From: [Clostridium] innocuum
Lineage (GTDB): Bacteria > Bacillota_I > Bacilli_A > Erysipelotrichales > Erysipelotrichaceae
Length of the DNA stretch: 64,000 nucleotides
Direction of reading: 5' to 3'
Assembly: GCA_012317185.1 (NCBI GenBank)
Contig: CP048838.1
Coordinates: forward strand, 2,294,001-2,358,000
This document shows positions 8,170 through 15,988 of the stretch, piece after piece (within the stretch, counting starts at the first letter, position 1; every line of letters starts with the position of its first letter). The notes beneath the pieces are model-generated. The model had not been told where the DNA came from. It saw nothing but the letters and a program-made list of their open reading frames with translations, and made no database searches. A program made the position numbers and the translations under genes.

Positions 8170-8247
8170 ACAGTCTCCTTTTATTTTCTATCACCACTAC
8201 TCCAATTACATACACTGGATTGGTCTATGCAACTCACATACGAAAGT

Positions 8248-9026
8248 TTATTCCGTCCAATTACATCCATCGTTCAGTGTTTTTAATGGAGGACGCTTTT
8301 TGGATAATGACAACGCCTTTTTAGGGCAATGGTGAATGCACCTATAACAATGTATGCATTTTTCATTATCAAACAACGGATATCCCTCATCGTCCTTACA
8401 GATACATTGCACAGGGCAGTGTATTCCGCATTTCCCGCATAAAACGCAATGCTGTTTATGAGTGTATATTGGAGGAGAAAACCGCTGTCCGAAAAATTTA
8501 TTGGGGTAGTTCAATATACTATATATTTTAAAACGCGGAATATCAGCAACTACCGGATCATTACAACGCCTGATAAAAACGCTGACATCATTCTCCACTT
8601 TTTTGTCTAATCGTTTTTCATGGCATGACCATATATGTATAGCGGGTGCAAGTAAAACCCCATCCGTAGCAGCACAGCGATAACTTCTACTTAGAATCGT
8701 AATCATGTTTTTCTTCTCGCACTGTTTTGCGAATATTCTTAACGTGTTTGCCGAATATAATCCACAGGTTGTAAAAAGGAAAGCCGGAATAGAGTTTTCA
8801 AGTTGCTCCATCTGTTTGATAAAGGTAAGTATGGGTATGCAGGAGCAGCGTGAATGGTGGGGAAACCTATCACCAGACTATCATACTCAGCTATGGTTAT
8901 ATCCGTTGACAAATCTTCGATAGAAGCTAGAGTAGCTTCATGCGAGCCTTGCAATTCATGGAATATTTTTGTAGCAACCATTTTTGTGTTACCTACACCG
9001 GAATAATAAAGAATCAATATGTTCAC
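8248..9026 (-). pseudogene. Frameshifted flavodoxin/4Fe-4S ferredoxin fusion (EFR1-like)
   Basis: The intact family is a flavodoxin-like domain followed by two 4Fe-4S clusters. The 5' part starts at a GTG after AGAGGTG and encodes NILILYYSGVGNTKMVA (FMN loop) to GFPTIHAAPAYP. Near position 8835 the frame is lost. The continuation (ILTFIKQMEQLENS...) is in another frame and carries two ferredoxin motifs, CVLCGKCGIHCP and CIHCYRCIHHCP. Restoring one base near AYP rejoins the frames, so a 1-nt deletion (or a sequence error) broke the gene. Redox role inferred from the family. Confidence 0.8.
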
Positions 9027-9100
9027 AGCCACACCTCTTTCGCTATATAGTAGCTCTATTCCCCCATCTGAATAAGATAAATGAATTTTGAGAAATTTGA

Positions 9101-9574
9101 TTACTTCAAATTGCAAACCATAATATATTCTTCTTCATTCTTATCCACAATTTCAAAACCAACCCGTTGATACATTCTGACTGCATAGTTTGCTTGCTGA
9201 ACAGCAAGAGAAGCCTTTCTATACCCTTTCTCCTGTAAAACTACAAGCATTTGTCTCATCATCTCTGTTCCGATTCCAAGACCTCGATATTCCTTGTATA
9301 GGGAAATTGCAAAAAAAGGAGTCCGATCATCAATATGTCCGTAATCATTCATTATGCGAGTCCAGACTGCACCAACAACTTTTCCATCAATTTCTGCAAC
9401 GAAAGCATTATCATCTTCTTTGCCAAACTCACTGATGTACAGCTGCAATTCAGGTTGCTTTATAATATCTCTCGATGGCGAATCCACACCCTCTGGAAGG
9501 AATATTGCTTCATATAAAAAATCTTCCAGTATCTTATACTCATTTGAGCTTAATTCTCTAATCGTATACTTCAT
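9101..9574 (-). CDS. GNAT family N-acetyltransferase
   Basis: This 157-residue Gcn5-related acetyltransferase uses acetyl-CoA; its acceptor is unknown. Motif A is visible as AISLYKEYRGLGIGTEMMRQML (R-G-x-G-I-G type pyrophosphate loop), followed by the typical motif B ANYAVRMYQRVGFEIV. The middle shows FVAEIDGKVVGAVW, the strand that usually precedes motif A. Its ATG overlaps the stop codon of a decayed acetyltransferase gene upstream, so it probably formed a two-gene unit. Confidence 0.88.
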   Translation of the reverse strand: MKYTIRELSSNEYKILEDFLYEAIFLPEGVDSPSRDIIKQPELQLYISEFGKEDDNAFVAEIDGKVVGAVWTRIMNDYGHIDDRTPFFAISLYKEYRGLGIGTEMMRQMLVVLQEKGYRKASLAVQQANYAVRMYQRVGFEIVDKNEEEYIMVCNLK

Positions 9575-9890
9575 TTCTTAACCTCTTTATGAATTCCTGT
9601 TTTTCTCACTTCTTCACTGAATTCATCAATCAATTTCATATTTAGAAGTGGGTATGAATTGCCTTGTTCATCACACCAGTCCTTTTCCATATTTTACATC
9701 CCATATATTCATAAAACCCTTTTGCAAGAGGGGTTTGTTCATTTACTCCAGATCATTCACTGAAATATTTATCTATTGCGTATGTAAGCAATTCTCTGCC
9801 CAAGCCTTTCCCTTATTCGGGACCTGATTTTCGTTTTCTTCAATAACGGACAAGGTATCTCTTTTATGCCTGTTGCACATATTTTTTCAT
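9571..9890 (-). pseudogene. Decayed GNAT acetyltransferase remnant
   Basis: Minus-strand fragments in shifting frames resemble the C-terminal half of a GNAT enzyme. NKGKGLGRELLTYAIDKYFS (motif A) is followed after a stop by SGVNEQTPLAKGFYEYMG (motif B). A further frame then reads DEQGNSYPLLNMKLIDEF and ends in a TGA that overlaps the next gene's ATG. At least two frame changes and one stop are present. Upstream to about 10020 I see only weak, interrupted similarity. This accounts for the otherwise gene-free stretch 9575-10024. Confidence 0.6.
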
Positions 9891-10024
9891 ACACACTTTT
9901 CTTCCTCTGTTATGAAGAAATGCTGCTCTGTCAATATTGAATTCCTATCTGATGCTTTGATAATTTTCGTGTTTTTCATCTCTGCAACTTATCATTCTGC
10001 TAGATAAGCTGAAATAGTCGCTCT

Positions 10025-10453
10025 TTAATATCCGTAAGTCATTAGTTTCCATTCCCCACCTTCACTCCGAGCTAACCACCAAGACCATGTATATTCCTCG
10101 TTAAGTTCCCAAGCCCCGCCACCTTTTTTCGGAGAGCGAAAGCTGCTATCAAACATAATACATTGTGTAAAAATCTGCTTATTATCATTAGCTCTCTCTA
10201 AATCGTTCATCCATGCAATATTTTCTTCATCCCTACAAACATCATCGGATGAATATGAAAGAGTATACAGCTCACATCCCTCAAACGATTTGAAGGTTTC
10301 TTTTATAGTATCTATTGCAGAATCCATATCTTCTTTTGTGTAGATTGCAGATGTTCCATAATCAATCTTTACATTTGTTGTCACAGCGTTTTTGCATCCG
10401 ACTAATGTTACGATCAGCATACAGCAAACTACCATCTCTATCACTTTCTTCAT
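10025..10453 (-). CDS. Small predicted lipoprotein (resembles DUF4829 proteins)
   Basis: A 142-residue secreted protein with a clear lipoprotein signal: MKKVIEMVVCCMLIVTLVGC, lipobox LVGC, cleaved before Cys20. The ATG follows TGCGGAGGGAAACTC; an upstream extension lacks support. The mature part has a Cys-containing alpha/beta segment (SFEGCELYTLSYSSDDVC) and ends in a Trp-rich sheet (YTWSWWLARSEGGEWKLMTYGY). From memory this resembles small lipoproteins annotated DUF4829, but the function is unknown. It lies 35 nt after the membrane protein gene, likely in one transcript. Confidence 0.7.
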   Translation of the reverse strand: MKKVIEMVVCCMLIVTLVGCKNAVTTNVKIDYGTSAIYTKEDMDSAIDTIKETFKSFEGCELYTLSYSSDDVCRDEENIAWMNDLERANDNKQIFTQCIMFDSSFRSPKKGGGAWELNEEYTWSWWLARSEGGEWKLMTYGY

Positions 10454-10488
10454 GAGTTTCCCTCCGCAAATTCTAATAACACTGTTTT

Positions 10489-10857
10489 TTACAGCGCAGT
10501 AACCCAAAAGCAAATTGCTGAAATCAGCGAAAGCGGTGTCATAACAACTTTTTCTTTCTTACTTTTTGAAATACAATTCATAACGGTATTTAACGAAAGA
10601 TATGCCGCCATAATAACACAAATTATTTTTGTTATATTCCGGGAAAACCATAAAGGAACGATCCCTCCCATTTGCAAAATTATGATTACAAAAAACATTT
10701 GCAGTGCTAACTGAAGCACTAACACGATTCTGAGCTTTTGCGGAAAAACCTTATATCGTCCTCCCATTGTTAATTCGCCCAATGGCAGTCCACATATCAA
10801 AAGAACAGATAAGATAATTACCACCGAAAACGTACTTGCACCTATTATAGCTATCAT
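10489..10857 (-). CDS. Small integral membrane protein, unknown
   Basis: I do not recognise this protein. The chosen ATG (second of two adjacent ATGs) has GAGGAG at 6 nt and gives about 122 residues. Four hydrophobic segments are visible: residues near 2-22, 42-60, 67-85 and 102-120, with short basic loops (SKSKKEK). No signal peptidase site or catalytic motif is seen. It sits between a GNAT gene and a lipoprotein gene on the same strand. Confidence 0.6.
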   Translation of the reverse strand: MIAIIGASTFSVVIILSVLLICGLPLGELTMGGRYKVFPQKLRIVLVLQLALQMFFVIIILQMGGIVPLWFSRNITKIICVIMAAYLSLNTVMNCISKSKKEKVVMTPLSLISAICFWVTAL

Positions 10858-10922
10858 CATAGTCTCCTCTTCAAATTCAAATTCAGCAATCACACCAGCT
10901 GCTATGATACCGGCATAGAAAG

Positions 10923-11423
10923 CTATACGGCCTTTTCAAACGGATAGATATATAAAGCTGTTGTAAATTCGGGATGAAATCGCCCTGTTTTGTACAGCTG
11001 AAATCCGTTTCGCTCATACATCCTTCGAAGCTTATCCTTATGCTCGCGCACATCCAGACGCACGTCGGGATAGCCTTCCCCGCGTCCCTTTTCAATAAAA
11101 TATTGAATCATGGCATCCGCATACCCATTTCCGCTGTAAGCGGGGTCCACACAGATTTTATGCAGATACAGCGATGTCCCCTTTTCCATGTCCGACCAGT
11201 ACAGGGCATCCTCATCCACGATGAACAAACCGCATACCACCTTTTCATTTACGGTTCCTACATAATAATCCGCAATTGTATACAGCTTGGAAAACGCCTC
11301 CCAGCTCACCTCATCCGGATTCCACTGATGGATGCCGTGCGCATCATTATAACGCACCCTTCTTTCATACATCGCCTCGATTGCCGGCTTGTCCGCTTCT
11401 CTTGCCTGTCGTATGTGCAGCAT
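10923..11423 (-). CDS. GNAT family N-acetyltransferase
   Basis: A 166-residue GNAT enzyme of unknown acceptor. It opens with the typical IRQAREADKPAIEAMY helix. Motif A is LYLHKICVDPAYSGNGYADAMI, followed by VRLDVREHKDKLRRMYERNGF (motif B), a very common arrangement in small-molecule acetyltransferases. Codon use is closer to the core genes than to the AT-rich patch downstream, so it may mark the edge of that patch. It follows the rel terminator. Confidence 0.88.
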   Translation of the reverse strand: MLHIRQAREADKPAIEAMYERRVRYNDAHGIHQWNPDEVSWEAFSKLYTIADYYVGTVNEKVVCGLFIVDEDALYWSDMEKGTSLYLHKICVDPAYSGNGYADAMIQYFIEKGRGEGYPDVRLDVREHKDKLRRMYERNGFQLYKTGRFHPEFTTALYIYPFEKAV

Positions 11424-11444
11424 AGCCTCATCCTCCCTTTCAAA

Positions 11445-11465
11445 AAGACCTTCTAGGAAGGTCTT
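11445..11465 (-). terminator. Terminator of the rel operon, overlapping the rel stop codon
   Basis: AAGACCTT and AAGGTCTT form an 8-bp stem with a CCTAG loop, followed by TTTTTG on the minus strand. The rel stop codon lies at the base of the stem. Confidence 0.8.
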
Positions 11466-13665
11466 ACTGTATCACTCGTTCGACGGACTTCACACTGTTC
11501 ACCTTTTGCAGATTCGCCATCAGACTGCGTAGATGCTCGGAATTTTCTACGACCACCGTCATTTTCGTCGTCGCGGATATCCGGTCCTCCTCCACTGTGG
11601 AATCCACATGCTGCAGACCGGCCTTGCACTGAGACACGACCGTCACAATATCACTCAGCAGGAAATTGCGATCCGTGGATTTGACGATCAGCTTGACCTC
11701 ATAGGTCTTCTGCTCGATATTCTCATCCCATTCCACCGGAATCAGCCGCTGCTTTTCGTTTATAATATTCGGGCAGTCGGCACGGTGTACCTTAACACCT
11801 GCCCCCTTGGTAATATAACCGATAATTTCATCCCCCGGAACCGGTGCACAGCATGCCGCAAGACTGATTTTCATCGACTCGATACCGGCAATGCGGATGC
11901 CGGTAGCGGACGGCTTCTTCTTGCGTTCCTGACGGTTAAACATCTTTGCCAGCTCTTCATTATCCAGCGGAACACTGGTCTTATGCTTCACCAGACGGTC
12001 GATGACCGATGGCAGCGACACCTGCTTCACACCGATTGCGTACATCAAATCCTGATAGGAATTAAAGCTTAGGGAGCCGGCAATGCTTTCCAGCTTTTTC
12101 TGCTCGGTATACGTATCCGCATCCAGATTCCGCCGTTTCAGCTCCTCGACAAGCAGCTCCTCACCCTTTTTGATATCCATGCTGCGGCGTTCGCTTTCCT
12201 GCTTCTGGAAAAAGGAACGGATTTTGTTTCTGGCGTGCGCCGATTTCACGACCTTGATCCAGTCTTCACTTGGACCCGGCGACTGCTTGGAGGTACGGAT
12301 GTTGACAACATCCCCGGTTTTCAGCTTCGTATTCAACGGCATGAGAACACCGTTGATGGTCGCTCCTACGGTATGATGTCCGACCTCAGTATGCACGCGA
12401 TAGGCAAAATCGATCGGAGTGGAGCCATTGGGCAGCGCAATCACCTTGCCCTTCGGTGTCATGACATACACATTTGCTTCAAAAATATCCTTCTGCAAGA
12501 GATTCATGTATTCCATGGCATCATCATTGACCTCATCGCTCATGACACTGAAATCCTTAAACCAGTGCAGCTGTTCCTCGATTTCCTTCTGATGCACCTC
12601 GCGTCCGCCATTGATGTTTTCCTTATAGCGCCAGTGCGCCGCAATACCCTGCTCTGCCACGGCATCCATCGCTTCGGTACGAATCTGCACCTCGAAGATA
12701 TTGCCATCCTCCGCAACGATCGTCGTATGCAAGGACTGGTACATATTCACCTTCGGCATGGCGATATAGTCCTTGAAGCGTCCCGGAATCGGTCGGTACT
12801 TTGCATGGATATAGCCCAGTGTTTCATAGCAGGCAGTATCGGTATCCGTGATAATACGGATCGCCAGCAGGTCGAGAATTTCCTCAAACCGCTTGTTTTT
12901 CGTCATCATTTTCTTATAGATGCTGTACAAGTGCTTGCTTCTTCCAAAAATGCGATAGCCGATATGATGGGCATCCAGCAGAGAGCTGATATCGGCAATC
13001 ATGCGCTGCACCTGCTCATCACGCTCTGTCTTGCGCTTTTCTACCAGCTTTGCAATCTCATAATATTTTTCCTTGTTCAAATACTGAAAGCACAGATCCT
13101 CCAGCTCGTTCTTGATATCACTAATACCGAGACGGTGTGCAATCGGCGCATAGACCTCCAGAGTTTCAGAAGCTATTTTCTTCTGCTTTTCCGGACGCAT
13201 ATACTGCAGTGTGCGCATATTGTGAAGGCGGTCTGCCAGCTTGATCAGTATAACTCTAACATCCTTTGCCATAGCAATAAATATCTTACGATGATTGCTG
13301 GCGAGATATTCTTTTTCATCCTTGAATTTCAGGGCACCAATTTTTGTGACCGACTCTACCAGAGAGGCGACTTCCTCTCCGAACATATCACTCATTTCCT
13401 GAATGGTAACGTCACAGTCCTCCACCACATCATGCAGAAAGCCTGCCGCAATCGTCTTTGGTCCTGTACGAAGCATCGTCAGTATGTAGCCGACCTGTAT
13501 CGCATGAATAATATACGGCTCCCCGCTTTTGCGGTACTGCCCCGTATGATTTTTCTCCGCACACAGATATGCTCTTGTGATCAGATCGATATTTTCTTCT
13601 TTTTTGATATATTTTCTGACCTCAACCATCATTTCATCAAAGGTCACGACATTCTTACTTACCAT
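11464..13665 (-). CDS. rel: Bifunctional (p)ppGpp synthetase/hydrolase Rel
   Basis: Rel makes and degrades (p)ppGpp in the stringent response. The ATG after GGGTGATACT gives 733 residues. The HD hydrolase domain (about 40-150) has HAIQVGYILT and FLHDVVEDCDVT. The synthetase domain (about 200-350) has RFKDYIAMPKVNMYQSLHT and VQIRTEAMD. A TGS domain (VYVMTPKGKVIALPNGSTPIDFAY) and a C-terminal ACT domain complete the long RSH architecture. Both catalytic halves look intact. It follows apt by about 46 nt across a hairpin terminator. Confidence 0.97.
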   Translation of the reverse strand: MVSKNVVTFDEMMVEVRKYIKKEENIDLITRAYLCAEKNHTGQYRKSGEPYIIHAIQVGYILTMLRTGPKTIAAGFLHDVVEDCDVTIQEMSDMFGEEVASLVESVTKIGALKFKDEKEYLASNHRKIFIAMAKDVRVILIKLADRLHNMRTLQYMRPEKQKKIASETLEVYAPIAHRLGISDIKNELEDLCFQYLNKEKYYEIAKLVEKRKTERDEQVQRMIADISSLLDAHHIGYRIFGRSKHLYSIYKKMMTKNKRFEEILDLLAIRIITDTDTACYETLGYIHAKYRPIPGRFKDYIAMPKVNMYQSLHTTIVAEDGNIFEVQIRTEAMDAVAEQGIAAHWRYKENINGGREVHQKEIEEQLHWFKDFSVMSDEVNDDAMEYMNLLQKDIFEANVYVMTPKGKVIALPNGSTPIDFAYRVHTEVGHHTVGATINGVLMPLNTKLKTGDVVNIRTSKQSPGPSEDWIKVVKSAHARNKIRSFFQKQESERRSMDIKKGEELLVEELKRRNLDADTYTEQKKLESIAGSLSFNSYQDLMYAIGVKQVSLPSVIDRLVKHKTSVPLDNEELAKMFNRQERKKKPSATGIRIAGIESMKISLAACCAPVPGDEIIGYITKGAGVKVHRADCPNIINEKQRLIPVEWDENIEQKTYEVKLIVKSTDRNFLLSDIVTVVSQCKAGLQHVDSTVEEDRISATTKMTVVVENSEHLRSLMANLQKVNSVKSVERVIQ

Positions 13666-13684
13666 AGTATCACCCGCATTCAAG

Positions 13685-13705
13685 AAAAGGGGAAGCTCCC
13701 CTTTG
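13685..13705 (-). terminator. Hairpin between apt and rel
   Basis: AAAAGGGGA and TCCCCTTTT form a 9-bp stem with a 3-nt loop and a short T-rich tail (TTTTCTT on the minus strand). It can act after apt; rel would then depend partly on read-through or its own promoter. Confidence 0.65.
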
Positions 13706-13711
13706 TTTTTA

Positions 13712-14227
13712 TTATTCGTAAGACATTAAGGAAAATACATTAAAATCCTTTAAATGCTCCCGGCCCTTCAAGCCCGCAAGCTCAATCAGGAACGCACAGC
13801 CGGCAACCTCTCCGCCCAGCTCCTGTACGATTTGAATGGTCGCATCCACGGTACCGCCGGTAGCCAGAAGATCATCCACGATCAGCACCCGCTGTCCTTT
13901 TTTGATGCCGTCCCTGTGAACATGCAGCTCATTGCTTCCGTATTCCAGATCATAGGATACGCTTACGGTTTCTCTTGGCAGCTTGCCCGGCTTGCGTACC
14001 GGTACAAATCCGATTCCCAGCTCATAGGCGACCGGACAGCCGAAGATAAAGCCGCGGGATTCCGGACCGACAATGACGTCGGCTTTCACGGATCTGGCAA
14101 AGTCAATCACCTTATCACAGGCCTCCTGAAACGCCTTCCCATCCGCCATCAGCGGTGTTATATCACGAAACAAAACCCCTTCCTGAGGAAAATCAGGAAT
14201 ACTGGCAATATAATCTTTAAAATTCAT
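13712..14227 (-). CDS. apt: Adenine phosphoribosyltransferase
   Basis: Apt salvages adenine to AMP using PRPP. The 171-residue protein has the PRPP-binding motif VLIVDDLLATGGT and the N-terminal IASIPDFPQEGVLFRDITPL, both diagnostic. GPESRGFIFG forms the flexible loop region. The length is standard. It lies between recJ (61 nt upstream) and rel, the order found in B. subtilis. Confidence 0.97.
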   Translation of the reverse strand: MNFKDYIASIPDFPQEGVLFRDITPLMADGKAFQEACDKVIDFARSVKADVIVGPESRGFIFGCPVAYELGIGFVPVRKPGKLPRETVSVSYDLEYGSNELHVHRDGIKKGQRVLIVDDLLATGGTVDATIQIVQELGGEVAGCAFLIELAGLKGREHLKDFNVFSLMSYE

Positions 14228-14288
14228 GTGTGTAGCCTCCTAGCACTTATGCATGTATTATATCAAATTCTTTCTGAAAAAGCATTAG

Positions 14289-15896
14289 CTAATACGCCTC
14301 TGTTACAAAAATATTCACTTTTTTTCTTCCCATAAAGGAATTTATTCGAAGATTTCCAATAAAATTTACATTGTTTTTCTCATGCAGGCGTTCATATGCG
14401 TTGCCGCAGCGAAAATACATTGCTTCAAGGCTGTCACTCAGTATCCATTTCGCATGCTCCCGGTTGCCCAGCAACCGGCAGCCCTGCACGCTTGCTTCCT
14501 CCAGATAAAACAGCGGTTCTTCAAAGCCGCAGCCAAAAGGTCCCAGCACAGACAGGCTCTCCACCTCTGCCAGTGTAGCCTCCTGAACACGGATGGGAAT
14601 CACATCATAGCTTTTTTCCTGTTGGAAGTGAATCCCCTCCATGCGGGTATTGACATAGTCCTGCACGATTTGTTTATTCTCATAAGGAAAACCGATACCG
14701 GCAGCCGCCTTGTGACCGCCATAAGCGGAAAGCGAAGGCCGGCAGGCATCAAAAAAGGTCGTCAGATCCAGCAGATCCAGTGAGCGGATACTGCCCTTAA
14801 ACATCTGCTCTCGCTGAGCGGCGACCATGACGGGAAGCTGCAGCTCCTCACTAAGCTTACCTGCCACAAGCCCGGCCATACCTTCATGAAAGGAGTCATG
14901 AAACAGCAGCTGAAACCGATATTCCGGGCGTACCAGCGTGCGTGCCACCTTGACCATGTCATCGCTCATCGTTTTCCGGCGATCATTCAGCTCCCGTATC
15001 TGCTTTGCCATATGCTGCAGCTGCTCCAGATTCGTACTCAGCAGATACCGCACGGTATTGTTGGCATTTGCAATATCCGCAAGCCGTCCCGTCGTATTCA
15101 GCTTTGGCACGATCTGAAAGGCGATCAGCGTTTCATCCCATTTCGGATAACGGTCATTGGCCAGCAGCTGAATCGGCTGACAGATGCCCTGACGGAGGTA
15201 TTGCAGTCCGAGCTGCACAATTGCCCTTGTTTCCTGACGCAGCGGCATCACATCGGCAATGGCGGCAACACAGGCCAGCACCACATGCTCCTTTACCTCC
15301 CCCAGCAGTGCACGGGAAATCTCCAGCGCAACGCCGGCTCCGGACAATGTTTCAAAGCGTTCCCCCATCAGAAACGGATGCAGCAGATACAGACAGGGGA
15401 ATTCCTCATCCATGGCATGATGATCCGTAACGATTACATCCACCCCTCTGTTTCTTGCCTCCGTGAGCGCATCCAGTGCCTTCACGCCGTTATCAACGGT
15501 GATCAGCAGGCTGTACCCCTTTTCATGTGCCAGCTCCACCGTATGCTTCTGCAGACCGTAGCCCTCTGCAAAGCGGTTCGGTATATAAAAACCGGCCTGT
15601 ATGCCATAGCGGCGCAACGCATCCACAAGAATCGCTGTGGAGCAAATACCGTCCGCATCATAATCTCCGCATACCATAACTCGCTCCTTATTCTGCTTCG
15701 CCTGATAGATGCGCTTTGCAACCTCCTGCATTCCGTTTGCCGTAAACGGGTCTGCCAGCTGCGGCTTCTGCAAAAGCTCAGCTATCTGTTCATCCTTTAA
15801 CCCCCTGGAGGCCAGCACCTTAGCGCACAAGGCACTCACATGATGCATTTCCTGTATCTGTTGCGAGCGTTCGCTCTGTAATTTATGTATCTGCAT
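14289..15896 (-). CDS. recJ: Single-stranded-DNA exonuclease RecJ
   Basis: RecJ degrades single-stranded DNA 5' to 3' in recombination and repair. The DHH phosphoesterase core shows VCGDYDADGICSTAIL, VTVDNGVKA and IVTDHHAMDEEFP. The DHHA1 domain carries GGHKAAAGIGF. The ATG with GGTGATAA gives 535 residues, close to E. coli RecJ and much shorter than the 786-residue B. subtilis protein, which has an extra C-terminal part. A GTG three codons upstream is less likely. Confidence 0.95.
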   Translation of the reverse strand: MQIHKLQSERSQQIQEMHHVSALCAKVLASRGLKDEQIAELLQKPQLADPFTANGMQEVAKRIYQAKQNKERVMVCGDYDADGICSTAILVDALRRYGIQAGFYIPNRFAEGYGLQKHTVELAHEKGYSLLITVDNGVKALDALTEARNRGVDVIVTDHHAMDEEFPCLYLLHPFLMGERFETLSGAGVALEISRALLGEVKEHVVLACVAAIADVMPLRQETRAIVQLGLQYLRQGICQPIQLLANDRYPKWDETLIAFQIVPKLNTTGRLADIANANNTVRYLLSTNLEQLQHMAKQIRELNDRRKTMSDDMVKVARTLVRPEYRFQLLFHDSFHEGMAGLVAGKLSEELQLPVMVAAQREQMFKGSIRSLDLLDLTTFFDACRPSLSAYGGHKAAAGIGFPYENKQIVQDYVNTRMEGIHFQQEKSYDVIPIRVQEATLAEVESLSVLGPFGCGFEEPLFYLEEASVQGCRLLGNREHAKWILSDSLEAMYFRCGNAYERLHEKNNVNFIGNLRINSFMGRKKVNIFVTEAY

Positions 15897-15955
15897 ATTT
15901 ATCACCGTGAAATATCATACCACACTTTCTCCTCTTTTGCCTTAAGAAAGCAAAA

Positions 15956-15981
15956 GAGATATCTGCTGTCACAGATATCTC
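15956..15981 (-). terminator. Terminator after secDF
   Basis: GAGATATCTG and CAGATATCTC form a perfect 10-bp stem with a 6-nt loop, followed on the minus strand by TTTTGCTTTC. It lies 8 nt past the secDF stop. Confidence 0.75.
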
Positions 15982-15988
15982 CGTTGTT

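Noticed and set aside
8739..9116. A separate flavodoxin-only gene
   Set aside because: Its last 25 residues read out of frame into nonsense, and the following frame continues the same protein family, so it is one broken gene.
12235..13743. A 502-codon open frame on the plus strand
   Set aside because: It is antisense to rel; the minus-strand protein has all Rel domains, and the plus frame lacks a ribosome binding site and has shadow-type composition.
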